Origin: Ooceraea biroi
Lineage: Eukaryota; Arthropoda; Insecta; Hymenoptera; Formicidae
Assembly: GCF_003672135.1 (NCBI RefSeq)
Contig: NC_039509.1
Location: 5,270,001-5,334,000 of the forward strand
Reading direction: 5' to 3'
DNA: 64,000 nt
Shown: piece by piece, positions 1 to 11,558 of the stretch
Layout of the letters: each line of letters begins with the position of its first letter
How positions within the stretch are numbered: position 1 is the stretch's first letter
Notes under the pieces: model-generated
The model's input: the letters and a program-made list of their open reading frames with translations, nothing else
The model's database searches: none
Told to the model about the DNA's origin: nothing
Translations under genes and position numbers: made by a program

Positions 1-420
1 TTATCTTTAAACATGTACTAATAAATGTATCAAAGTTTTATAATGATCCGCTGTATAGTTTCTCCAAAAAAATTCGTAAAATTATACCTTATTTTCAACG
101 TTCTAAAGCAGGCTCCCCCCTTAAAACACAGTTTACTGACACTGATACTTTTAAATCACACAATGCCTTCTTTATAGATATTTTTTTCTTTCTTACATAT
201 TTTTCTTAACACAAAAACTAATAGAAATATTTCAGAAACTAACGTTAGATTATTCAACTATACGTACGCGTAATATGGACGTGCGTATCTCGTGTTTTCC
301 TCGCCACATATACATCCGAAAATTCGTGAATAATACAAATACTTGAAATATAAATGCAATATTCGTACAGATCTCAATACTCGTGATAATAGCGGAAATC
401 TATCGCGAGCGTCCAATATT
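1..420. other. 3' flank of HIRIP3-like gene
   Basis: AT-rich sequence downstream of the minus-strand stop codon at 421-423. It probably holds the HIRIP3 3' UTR. No other gene, repeat or RNA is visible. Confidence 0.4.
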
Positions 421-2530
421 CTATTCGGAATCACTATCAACAACAGTTTTAATCCGTTTAAATGTATTGAAAGCTTCTCGATGTCCTGGCGGTGTACTCG
501 GAGATATTGCCTTCTTACCGTTATCTATATTTCTTCGTGCACGTGTAACGCGTCCTAAAATACAAATTAAAAAATTTAGTTTATAGATTATTCACAATAT
601 TATAAGTTAATAACAAAATAAATTACAATATTGACCTTCAGATATAATATTAGATACATCTAATTCCGATATTTCCCGCATTTCCTCATTTTTTTCTTTC
701 ACTCGTTTACATTTTTCCAACGTTGGCCTCCCACTGACGCCGTTCTTTTCCAATAATTCCTTCAGGCGTTTAATTTTCGCTGTATTGGTCTTGCAATCTG
801 CCCAAATATCATTGTAGGATCTTATCTTGATCCCAGCAGCACTCAAGTATTTTTTCAGTGTTTGTATGTGTTTGTTCCATCTCTATAAAAATAATGTAAT
901 ATTTCATATTATAAATAATATATATGTTATTTTCTGATAGGTAGGTAGTAGTTTATCTATTATTATTATTTATTTAGCTGTATTACACATTAAGCTCTTA
1001 CATCATTACTACGTTTTTCCCTCATATTCTTTCTCGACTTCTTTTCATCCTCAGAAGTTTTACTCTCACTTTTACTCGTCGTCGTCGAAGATTCCTTTTC
1101 CGACAAATCCTCTTCCGTGTCCGTGTCATTTTTCATTTTTATCGCTTCTTGTGCCACTGTTATGTCAGCATCAGCTTCATCATCAGATGCACATTCTGCA
1201 TTTTTCTCAGGAGAGTTCTTCTTTGTACTTTCGCTTCGTTTCTGTCTCTTCATTGTCGATCTCTTGATCTTTTTCTTAATTCGCGGACTGTAATCCTCGT
1301 CTGAATCGTTATTGTGACTGTCCTCCGACCCAGAGGTTTTCACTTTGCTCGAATTTACTCGAGCATCTTTTCTTTTCACATTCTTTTTTTGCACTTCAAC
1401 TTTGATGTTAAGGATCTCTTGCACATTAGGCTTTTCTTCCTCCGTTGAGCTACATTCCACCTCTGACTCCTCTGGTTTAACTTTAACGATTATCGTCTTC
1501 TGCCGCGGTTTCACGTTCGTCTCGTCCTCACTCTCCGAGCTCAGCTCTTTATCACTTGCGCATTCCACTGAGAGTTCTAATCCGTCCACTACTTCCGTAT
1601 CCACAGATCGATTATTAGTACAATTCTGTTTTGTTTCGACTTCCTTGACACTTTCTTCTTCATTAACTTCATTTTCTTTGATAAGTTCTTTTTTTATTTC
1701 CCCATCATTGGAAAGAAACATTGCATTTGTATTTGCAACTGGCTCTCTGGTTGAATTATCCTTTTTCCATGTAAAACAAATAACGATTAGATAATATACT
1801 TTATCTTAAATATTTGAAAATATTTAATATGCAAGGAAACCACTACTTTTACTTCTTTTCAATATTAAAATGTTAATATTAATAATCTCTTGTATCATTA
1901 CTAAATTTACTAGATAGAAAACCTAATTGAGAATAAATATAATTAAAAGATATGCATATATGAGAAAAAAGGAAATTTGTATAAAGGTGAGTAGATTCTT
2001 TTAAATCGCACCATTTTAACATTCAATGACAATATAAATTTATGTTGCGTTACCTCACTTTCTGTGTCCTCCTTTTCAACCTTTATTTTAACACAAGCTT
2101 CATTACTGGAAATGTTCTTATCCAAATGACTTTCGCTCTCATCTGTTTGCTTTATCGACTTGTCTTCTTGTTTCTTTACATTTTCCCTATCCATATCTAA
2201 TTCAGATGGCAACTTTTTATCAGCGTTCTCTTTGCTTTCTAAACATGTCCTATGTCTTTCTTCCTTTCCATTGTATTCATCTGCATTATTCTTGTTGGCT
2301 TCAGCATTATTTTCATTTAATATTTCCGACTGTTTGCTGATTGAATTCCGATGTTTCTTAATAGGCAATCCTTGTTCCTCATCCTCGGAATCTTCCATTC
2401 GTGATCTTTTTCTTGACGTTGTTGCATCGGTATCGCTATCCAATTCTAGCTCTAACTTAATCATGTTTTCTTCTTCCGTCTCACTGTGATCTGACTCTAC
2501 CATCTTCATCGGTAATTTGAAAGGATACAT
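421..2530 (-). CDS. HIRIP3: HIRIP3-like histone chaperone (CHZ motif), 4 coding exons
   Basis: Minus strand; exons read 2530-2054, about 1760-1002, 882-636 and 554-421, giving about 538 residues. Most of the protein is low-complexity acidic/lysine-rich sequence with many Ser-Asp/Glu runs. The C-terminal part has the diagnostic block: a helical stretch (RWNKHIQTLKKYL), then LKELLEKNGVSGRPTLEKC, then SELDVSNIISEGR followed by a basic run, which is the CHZ motif of HIRA-interacting protein 3 that binds H2A-H2B dimers. Splice phases 0/0/1 close. The exon 2 acceptor is ambiguous (1760 or 1745, both in phase) and the start could be M1 (2530) or a Met 7 or 9 codons later. Nuclear histone chaperone by family knowledge. 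It is head-to-head with the helicase gene at 3802. The acidic N-terminal half is not alignable by eye, so its exact extent is less sure than the CHZ end. Confidence 0.85.
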
Positions 2531-3801
2531 TATTAATATCAGATGCCACGGGAAGATATTAATAAGAAGACGTCATTTAATACATCAAATGTGTATCGTT
2601 ATATTTAATATGAAATTTAAATCGCTAGAAGACTGAAAGATTTTAAACGTATATACATTTTGATGACACATTGATGCAAGACAATTTACCTGCAAAAGGA
2701 CTGCGTCTCACATAAATTGTGTTTGCGAGGTTTAATGATCAAGTTTGCAAAAATAATTCTTTCAGGAAAGTAATAATTCGATATTTCTGAAATTTATGCA
2801 CTACATCAGTTTACGTTATTTCATAATCTCACATGGATACGTATTAAAAATCTATTCCTTTTACACGGCACTTTCACTAGTGCTTCATGTGAAATAAGAA
2901 TATATTTCAAAAACTGCAATGTACAAAAGATGCATTCAAGACACTTCTTTTTACTATGAATACACATGTATACATGCATGTTATCACGCGCGCTTATACT
3001 AAAAAACGAAAGAGGAGAGGGAAAGAGAAACATGCCACGTACATATATGTGAAGAAAGTATACATATACACAAGATCTTGAGTAGAAAAGAGGATAAAAG
3101 GGTAATTATGAAGGAGAGTCTCCCCCTCACCGATTTCTTTCAACAGAAGCAAAATTAAACTACTATCGATATGATCGTCAAATAGAATTTAGTTTACGTA
3201 GACTGTCTTCCGTTATTACTTGCAGTACGATCAGTAGTTATTTTGTCTTTATTCAACAATTAGTAAATAAAGAAAACAGAATGATTTTTGTCAGTTGGAT
3301 ATTAAATACATCATAAATAACGATACAAAGAAATGGCAGAATATCAAGAAATGTAAATAATAATTTTACCATAAATATACGTTTAACGATTACATACGTT
3401 TGCGCGGCAAAACTACGCGGTAACGACACTACTATTCGCTGACACTTGGCCATGGAAAACAAAAATTGATGATACTACAGAACATAATTATTTTGCACTT
3501 ATGATACAGCACCATCTGCGAATTGATTGATGGATATCTGTCACTAAGGCTGTGTTCCAAAATTCACTGCCAGCGCTGAAAAGCTGGCAGTGAATTTTGG
3601 AACACAGCCAAAGAACAAACGTTCAATGCTTTGGAGCTATGAAAACGTGCAATGTAACCTCATTTCATGCAAGTGTAACATAATATGATACATAAAATAA
3701 AAGAATTTTTATACAGAGTGAATCTAAATAATTAATATTTTTTTGGTGTAAATTAAGAATTTTATTATAAGCACAAGAAAACATATAGCAAACAATTTAT
3801 A
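2531..3801. promoter_or_regulatory. Divergent intergenic region between HIRIP3-like and DDX55
   Basis: The space of about 1.27 kb between two head-to-head genes presumably holds both promoters and 5' UTRs. No canonical TATA box with a well-placed Inr is evident, as is usual for housekeeping genes. Short frames here (for example 3253-3462 minus) show no family resemblance. It contains the foldback repeat at 3548-3609. Confidence 0.5.
3548..3609. repeat. Perfect 27-bp inverted repeat (hairpin)
   Basis: Arms 3548-3574 and 3583-3609 are perfect reverse complements (left arm begins GGCTGTGTTCCAAAATTCAC) around an 8-nt loop. No clear target-site duplication. It looks like a minimal foldback element or the remnant of a MITE between the two divergent promoters. 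Confidence 0.85.
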
Positions 3802-6274
3802 ATGGAAATACGAAAATGGGAAGAATTAGATGTGCAATTAAGCAATCCTGTACTAAAAACACTCAAACAATTAAAATTTTTCAATATGACACCAGTTCAG
3901 GTAATATATCATGTAGCATGTAGCAATAGAAAAACGTGCGCTACTTTATACACCTATATTGTGTAGTGCATTTATCTTTTTTTTTTGTAATTTTTATATA
4001 CATATACACAGGCATGTATTATTTGTAGGCTGCTTGCATACCATTATTATTGAGTGGTAAAGATGTTGCAGCAGAAGCAGTTACAGGTAGTGGGAAGACA
4101 CTTGCTTTTCTTGTTCCTCTATTAGAAATATTACAAGTAGGTACTTATTATGAATATTTATTATTTATTAATTTAAAATATTTATTTAAAAAAGAGAGCA
4201 CCAGATTAATTTGTACGTCTAACATATAAAAAACTCCACAAACTATTTGCAAGAACAAGAATTATTAATTATTATAATAAAATGTTTATCCTTCTGCTAA
4301 TAAATGCAATAAATATATCATGTTTAATTATGAATTGTCATTCAATATGTAGAAACGACTAGAAAAGTGGAGAATTATGGAAGTAGGAGCAATAGTAATC
4401 AGTCCAACAAGAGAATTAGCTACACAAATTAGTGAAATTTTGGAAGAATTTTTAAAAAGAATTCCATTAATGAAGCAAGTTCTATTGGTTGGAGGTGTGA
4501 CGCTTAAAGAAGACGTAGAAAGATTAAAGAAGGGAGTGAATATTATTGTTGCCACACCTGGACGATTGCAAGACATTCTGTCCAATTATAATTCTATAAA
4601 TTTGAACATAAAATCCCTGGTAAGTAAATTCTCCTCCTCTCATCCTTGCAATAAAAATAATCTTCGCATGCGACGAAGCTTTTAAGGAATTTATTAATTG
4701 CACATAATTTTATTCTTAGGAATTTCTTGCATTAGATGAGGCAGATAGATTACTAGATTTGGGCTTTTCTAACACTTTAAATAGCATTTTGAGCTACTTG
4801 CCACGTCTTAGAAGAACAGGATTATTCTCTGCAACTCAGACGAAAGAGTTGCAGCAACTGATTAGAGTAGGATTGAGAAATCCGGCGCTAGTTGTTGTGA
4901 AAGAGAAGTCCAACATATCGACGCCCATAAATTTGAACAACAGTTACGCGATTGTTCAACCTGAGTGCAAATTAGCTGCGATGATCAATTTTATACGTTC
5001 AAAGGGATTTCGAACAAAGTACATGATATTTTTGTCCACTTGCGCGTGCGTGGATTATTTTAGTCGAATTGTTCAAACGTAAGACAACTTCAAGCATTAA
5101 GCAGTAAGATATTAAATTATTTTATAAATATATGACAATCGTCTTAATATATTGTAGTTTATTGCCATCGATAAACGTATTTGCTCTCCACGGTAAAATG
5201 AAGAGCAAGAGGTATAAAATATTTGATGAGTTTCGACAGGCTGAAAGTGGCATTCTCATATGTACCGATGTAATGGCTCGTGGAATTGATATATCCGAGA
5301 TAGAGTGGGTGATACAATATGACCCTCCTTCTACTGCTAGCAGTTTTGTACACAGGTAAATACACATATAAGTCACGTGTAAACTGATATATTAATTAAT
5401 TAATTTATTTATTTATTTATTCTTCATAGATGCGGTAGGACCGCTAGAATTGGCAACAAAGGGAACGCATTGCTGTTACTCCTGGAAACAGAAGACGCGT
5501 ATGTCGATTTTATCAAGAGGAATCAGAAAGTAGAGCTGCAAAAAATAGAATTGAATCAGAATTCTGTGGAAGAATGTTTGCAGTGCATGAGGAATTTGCA
5601 ACAAAAAGACCGGCTTGTGTTCGACAAGGCAAATCGCGCATTCGTTTCGTATATTCAGGCATATGGTAAACACGAGTGCAATCTAATTCTTCGATTAAAA
5701 GACATAAATTTAGGAATGCTGGCAATGGGTTTTGGACTACTGAGAATGCCAAGAATGCCTGAACTCAAAGGAAAAGACGTGTCATCCTTTGTCGGCCCTG
5801 AGGTTGATATTAATTCGATACCATACGCAAACAAACAACGTGAATTACATAGAATGGAGAAACTTACCACGTATCAAAATACTGGTGTTTGGCCGAATAA
5901 GAATAATAATAGGAATAATAATAAGCGAAAACAAACTGAATCCTGGTCAGAAACTAAGAAGAGAAAGCTTGAGAGGCAAGAGAAACGAAGTAAACGGCAA
6001 GAAAAGAAAATATTGAAACAACAATCTTCAACGACTTCTAGTAAGAAGAAAAAACGAATGGATAAGGAAGATATAGAGGAATTAGCAAAGGACATAGCGC
6101 TAATTAAAAAATTTAAAAAAAAGAAGGTAACACATTGATTCTATTCTGCATCCTAGAGACATAAATTTCTTTCAATTTCTATTACTTGTTTCATTTTGTA
6201 TTATTTTATATGATGCTTGCAACGTTTAATTGCAGATTTCGCAGGAAGAATTTGACGCAGCTTTTGCAATCTAA
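3802..6274 (+). CDS. DDX55: ATP-dependent RNA helicase DDX55/Spb4-like, 7 exons
   Basis: Exons 3802-3900, 4029-4136, 4353-4619, 4720-5078, 5158-5355, 5430-6126 and 6236-6274 join in phase to 588 aa. All DEAD-box motifs are present: Q-motif region FFNMTPVQ, motif I AVTGSGKT, Ia PTRELA, Ib TPGR, II DEAD (ALDEADRLLDLGF), III SAT (LFSATQT), V DVMARGIDI and VI HRCGRTARIG. A C-terminal block (FVSYIQAYGKHECNLILRLK, then GLLRMPRMPEL) matches the DUF4217 extension of Spb4/DDX55, followed by a Lys/Arg-rich nucleolar tail. The tiny last exon encodes ISQEEFDAAFAI. In the family this protein acts in 60S ribosomal subunit biogenesis. The length agrees with DDX55 (about 600 aa). AATAAA near 6504 is a candidate poly(A) signal. 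Confidence 0.95.
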
Positions 6275-6987
6275 ACATGTAAATTATATATAAGACACCC
6301 GTGATGGAATAATACCTCGCTAAGATGTTTCGGAACTGAAACTCTTATTCGTTTAATATTTTTACCTTACGTGTGTGTATTTCTTCAAAATATACATGCT
6401 ATATCAAACTGATAGTACAAACACGTTAACGCAGTATTGTATTTGTTTTTAGTACCATTCCTTTGCATATTTTCTATGAATTATAATTATCTTTTATTAT
6501 CTGAATAAAATATCGAGTTTAGATTATAAAGATAGTCGCATTTATTTACGCGATAAACGTGATAAATATTTGTTTTGCAGGAAATAAGAATCTTTGTTTC
6601 GTGGGAAGGAATTTTATTGCAGAGTTTTATTTTTGCGAATACAATGAGACTCGCAAAACTCGCTTCTACAAGGCCCACTACTTTATTCATCCCCACCATC
6701 GACCTGTAAAGGCGTTCCCTCTATCTTCCAAACCATAGTCCAGCGGGCATTACAGTCTCAAAAGGGGGGGATCATCAACTTCCATCGGAACGACTGACTG
6801 TCTACCGCTTTAATGGCTCACGCATGTTTGCGTAGTGTGTCAAATAATTGCCTGAGATAAGTTTAGTGTTGTCTGAGTTCAGAAGAATATGATAGAATAT
6901 AAATATTAAGAGGTAAGATAATAGATAACGTGTAATAAAAAGAAATACGATTGAAATGTTTAAGTGCTTTGTTATCATTGCTAGAAA
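6275..6987. promoter_or_regulatory. DDX55 3' UTR and testin upstream region
   Basis: AT-rich in its first half (DDX55 3' UTR, poly(A)-like signal near 6504) and more GC-balanced at about 6660-6840, which probably includes the testin promoter and 5' leader. No RNA gene or ORF with family resemblance. Confidence 0.4.
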
Positions 6988-9900
6988 ATGGAGGAAGAGA
7001 CAGCAAACCGTCCTAAGTGGCTATTAGAACTGGAAAATCGTAAGCGAAAGGTTTGTAAAATATTAAAACATTTTATATTATTTATTATTATAAAAGTTTT
7101 ATATTAAATACTATATTAAATTACTTTTATCAAATTTCAAACATGATACAGCAGATACAAACACTGTGTAAACAAGAGCGAGATTGGAATTTAATGAATC
7201 ATGACGTATTATATTTATTTAGCCACATTTAGCACACGAAACTGGAGCTGGTGCACCTTGCATAAACTGTAATTCCGCGTGTCCCGGTCTGGATCTCCAT
7301 TTCTGGCGAAAAATTTGCAAGAATTGCAAGTGCGGTCGGGATGATCATGATGTCAGTGACGATGAATTTCCACAGTTTGATCTGTTGTTCGGACCAAGTG
7401 GAAAATTTAAAAACAAGTCCATTCGTAAGTATTAAAAAAATGAGAATAACATTTTTAGAACAATTTTTCGAAATAATCCAGGAAAATTTATTTTCATATT
7501 ACGTTAATTTAATGGACATTAATGATTTCTATATGCTTAACTTTTATTTAAATTTAATGATTATAAGTGATATATAAATCATAACTTTAATATTTATTTA
7601 AAAATAGGATTTATTTACATAAAAAATATAATATATAATTTAATATACATTAAACCTTTAATTTTAGATTTGCAAGTAAATAACAAAAAACAAAGCGACG
7701 AAACGTTTGAGTGGGTGCCACCAGATATAAGTAAAGAGCTTGCTATGGATTACATGAAAGCTTTGCCTGTGGAGAAACTACCAATCAAAGGATCTGTTGG
7801 TGCTGCTTTAAGACGGCAATTATTACAGAAACAATTACCGCTTCACGATATTGATTACAAAGTCTGTGATGAACTTAGCGAACAAGAGCAAAAGCAATTT
7901 GAAAAATATTTAGAGAACATAAAAAAATATGTAGGACAAGGAAAAGTAATGAAGGTATGTCTCTCTCTCTCTCTCTCTCTCATATTAATATTAAATAAAT
8001 ATATATGAAACATATTTATTATGAAATATATAAGGGATATATTTATTTAATATTATTATAAAATAAATCATGCCACATTTCTCATGCCTACAACTTCCAA
8101 GCGTTTATAGTTGAATGTCGCGTACAATGCGTTAAAAATATATTTCAATTAAATCAAATTCGTTAAATAATGTATCTAATAAAAGTTAAATTATTTTCAG
8201 TTATTGGGTGCTCAGCCGTTTGATTCTTCTCGCATGACGTCACTTATCAATGCGACCAATAAGCAACGTTGCAATTTGCAATATAAATCTCACATTCCAC
8301 CTTCTACCGGTGTTCACTTACGTATACCGAGTACCTTCGTACAAAATTCATGTGCAGACCCTCAGAACCGGCAAGAAGCAACGGTCAAAATTGATAACCA
8401 AGTTCCTACTGTACAAGGCTGTAATTATTCGCTGGATAACATGTCTATTAACAGCAATATCGTGAAGTCGCAGCCAATCGAAGGAAGATTTTATGAGAAC
8501 TCTCGACACGCAGATAACATTCCGGTAAACGAAGGAAGTACAAATAGCGAGGTGGTCAATTCTCTAATCACCTCGCATCTCGCTGAACAAGAGACTGTAC
8601 CCACTCAGGAGGTGCATACTTCCGGAGAGTATGCATCAAGTGAACGAAGAGTGCCGACGCACTCGGACGGACACGGACAAGCGCTCAACAATAATGCGCC
8701 GTGCCGGCATTCGTTGCATTCGGCAGCTGTCGATCGTGAGACAGCTTCCATCGCGGAATCCATACTGACGGACGCGTTACTTCCGCCCAGTGCGATACAC
8801 GCCAACGATATTATCGGAAGCACGCTGGACGAGAGAGAATTGATGTTTATAAGGGAAAAGTTGACTGACAAGTACAGTGCCGTGGAGTGTCCAGCGATAC
8901 ACGGTCTTCCGAAATCATCTCGATCATTGGATACAAGTGAAGTATCAAGTGTCCACAGTGCTAAAGATTTTGCGAGTATTAAGGATGCGGAAAAGCTGGC
9001 CTTGAAAAATCCTGACAGAAATCTTGCCTTAACGGAAAAGACAGAAGTGAGTAATGTCGTCTTTTTTTTTTAATTTTTAACTCTTTAATATTTTAATCCT
9101 TTAATTGGCGTCGAGTGTCTATAAAAATCATTAATGCAAGGTTTAAAATCATTAATATTTATATGAAATTAAATAATTATATAAAATTAGAATTGTCTAT
9201 GATGCGCGCGCGCGATTTGATTTTCATATTACATTTATCTTTGCAGATTGGCTCGCAGTATTCTATTAATGGTAGTCCATTACAGGCTGAGTTGAATAGT
9301 TCCGTTTTGCCATCAACTATTATACACTCGGAACAGTTGCAAAATCAGATATTTCCTCACATCGTTGAAGGCCCCAATGAATCGGTACAGAACGCGCAAT
9401 ATACGGAATGCTTAAAAAATATCGAGAGCCTAAAGATAAATTCGACGAAGGCGCAGAAGTGTGAAAAGTGTCATGAGGATATTTACGTCGGTGACGTGGC
9501 TGTTATCGTGGAGAAAGCCAACAATGCCTCTTGGCATCCTGGCTGCTTCGTTTGTTCGATGTGCAACGAATTATTGGCCGATTTGGTATACTTTTATTAT
9601 AAGAATACGTTGTATTGCGGCAGAGACTTGGCAACATTCCTAGGTATTCCTCGGTGTTTTGCTTGCGACGAAGTAAGTATTATACATACAATGCAGAATG
9701 CCTTAAAATAAGTGTATCTTGAACTATGAGCATTTTTTATATCATTTTTTTACATCTTTTTGCGCAAAAGTGAACCGAAGAAAGAAATCGTCAGTAGTAC
9801 AATTTTCCAGGTTTTAACGTTATCTATTTAAATAATTACAATTTTTTTAATCTGCTTGAAAGAAATTAAAATATAAAATATATAATCATGAATTTCACTA

Positions 9901-10544
9901 CGCTCATATTACAGTCTTGAAATATATTATGTGAATTTTGTATCTTGTACTGCACGCACAAAGAATTTAGCTTCTTCACGTCCTTACATTATTATATTAA
10001 CTAGTTTCTCGCACTATTTGTAGTTGATTGTGATACAAATAATATAGAGTGGTAAAAATATGTCATAAAGATTTTCTTTCCATTTAACATGTCTAAAATA
10101 ATAAAAATAATAATTTAATAATTTAATTAAATATTTAAATTAAATATTTAATAATTAAATAATTTAATTTACTTGTTATATTTTTTACAGTTAATCTTTG
10201 TACGAGAATATACAGTTGCGGAAGGACACAATTATCACGTGAAACATTTCTGTTGCTGGGATTGTGACATACCATTAGCCGGGCAACAATACATTACCGA
10301 GAATGATCGTCCGTTATGCCTATCCTGTTACCAGACTTCATACGCAAAAACGTGCGCTACTTGTAACGTGGTCATTGCTGCCGATCAACAAGGTGTCGCC
10401 ATAAAAAATTTAAACTTTCATGCAACTGAAGCCTGCTTTTGTTGCTACGGCTGTAAGAAAAATTTATTGAACGGTAGAATGGCAATAAAAGAAAACAAAC
10501 TGTTCTGCAGTAAAGAATGTATCGCAAAGTGTCTTAACCGATAA
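6988..10544 (+). CDS. Tes: Testin homologue (PET domain + three LIM domains), 6 exons
   Basis: Exons 6988-7050, 7223-7424, 7668-7954, 8201-9046, 9247-9672 and 10191-10544 join in phase to 725 aa. The N-terminal Cys-rich block (AHETGAGAPC...CPGLDLHFWRKICKNCKC) is diagnostic of testin. A PET domain begins at FEWVPPDISKELAMDYMKALP (about residues 97-183). Three LIM domains occupy about 538-725, with CEKCHEDI...WHPGCFVCSMC, HVKHFCCWDC and FHATEACFCCYGC zinc-ligand series. Testin is a focal-adhesion/actin-associated scaffold. Oddity: about 350 residues of polar, low-complexity sequence separate PET from LIM1, encoded mostly by the 846-bp exon 4, whereas vertebrate testin (about 420 aa) has a very short linker. 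A TC microsatellite lies just after the exon 3 donor (about 7957-7981). AATAAA near 10901 is a candidate poly(A) signal. Confidence 0.95.
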
Positions 10545-11558
10545 ATGACACAATATTTTTGATATAAAATATATAATATGTTATTTAGATACCTAATGTG
10601 TTCGTGAAAATTTTCATCCATTAAGGGATCGACGATAAAAAAACATAAATATCCAGGATAAATTTCTTGCTAATTAATACTAAAGTTAATAAACTAAAAG
10701 TGAAAGCGTAATTAATTATAAACAAATTAAAAATCTATAATTAACATATACATACATATTATCAGATCGTATACACATACGCATATGTAATGTGTAGAAA
10801 AAAAAATATATATATATATATGATATATGTATACAGTTATAATATTAATGTTGCTCTGTATATTTATGATATATTTTGTATATACATATGTATTACAGAA
10901 AATAAAATATATTTGAACTAAAAATTATTGAATTACGTGACTATTATGTTATTAAAACAAATTTTACTTTTATTTTAGCATTATATTTAAGCATATAACA
11001 TTTTCCAATACGTTTATGCCGCACAGTAATGCTGAGGAAACAATTGATTTTCTAAAGTTTCAATTTTTAATTTAATTTCATCACAAAAATGATGTTTAAA
11101 TATCCAATATCAATACTGAATGATTTTAAAAATCTTCCTCTTTATTAATATCTTCAATGGACAAAGTAAATATTTCTTAAATATTTCTATTATACATAAA
11201 TAGGTCATGGTAATCATGGTAAGTAGTATTCAATTTTGAATGTGTTTTTGTATTTTTTAATCAATAGATTATAAGTATACTTATTATAAAAATTTTAAGT
11301 ATTAATTTTTAATCCTCCTTAGAAAATAAGAAATATATTCTTATTGATTATATTTCTGTATAAATTTTGTTTTAAAAATGCCGCGTATACCTGATGTAGA
11401 AATGCAAATAGCGATTTTACCGGCAGCAAAATCGGCTTTAGTTCTGGCGGCAGCCGTTTTTCTAGTAGAGGCTATATAAACATTGTGAGAGTGAATATTG
11501 TGAATATTGTGAATATTTAATATATAATTGGATAAAAGATAACAAAAAAGCTGCCAAA
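10545..11558. other. Testin 3' UTR / RBBP5 upstream region
   Basis: Very AT-rich; contains an AT dinucleotide run near 10803-10822 and poly(A)-like signals near 10901. A 33-codon ATG-initiated frame (11378-11479) sits just upstream of the RBBP5 start. Its sequence is somewhat GC-richer than its surroundings but has no recognised family. Confidence 0.45.
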
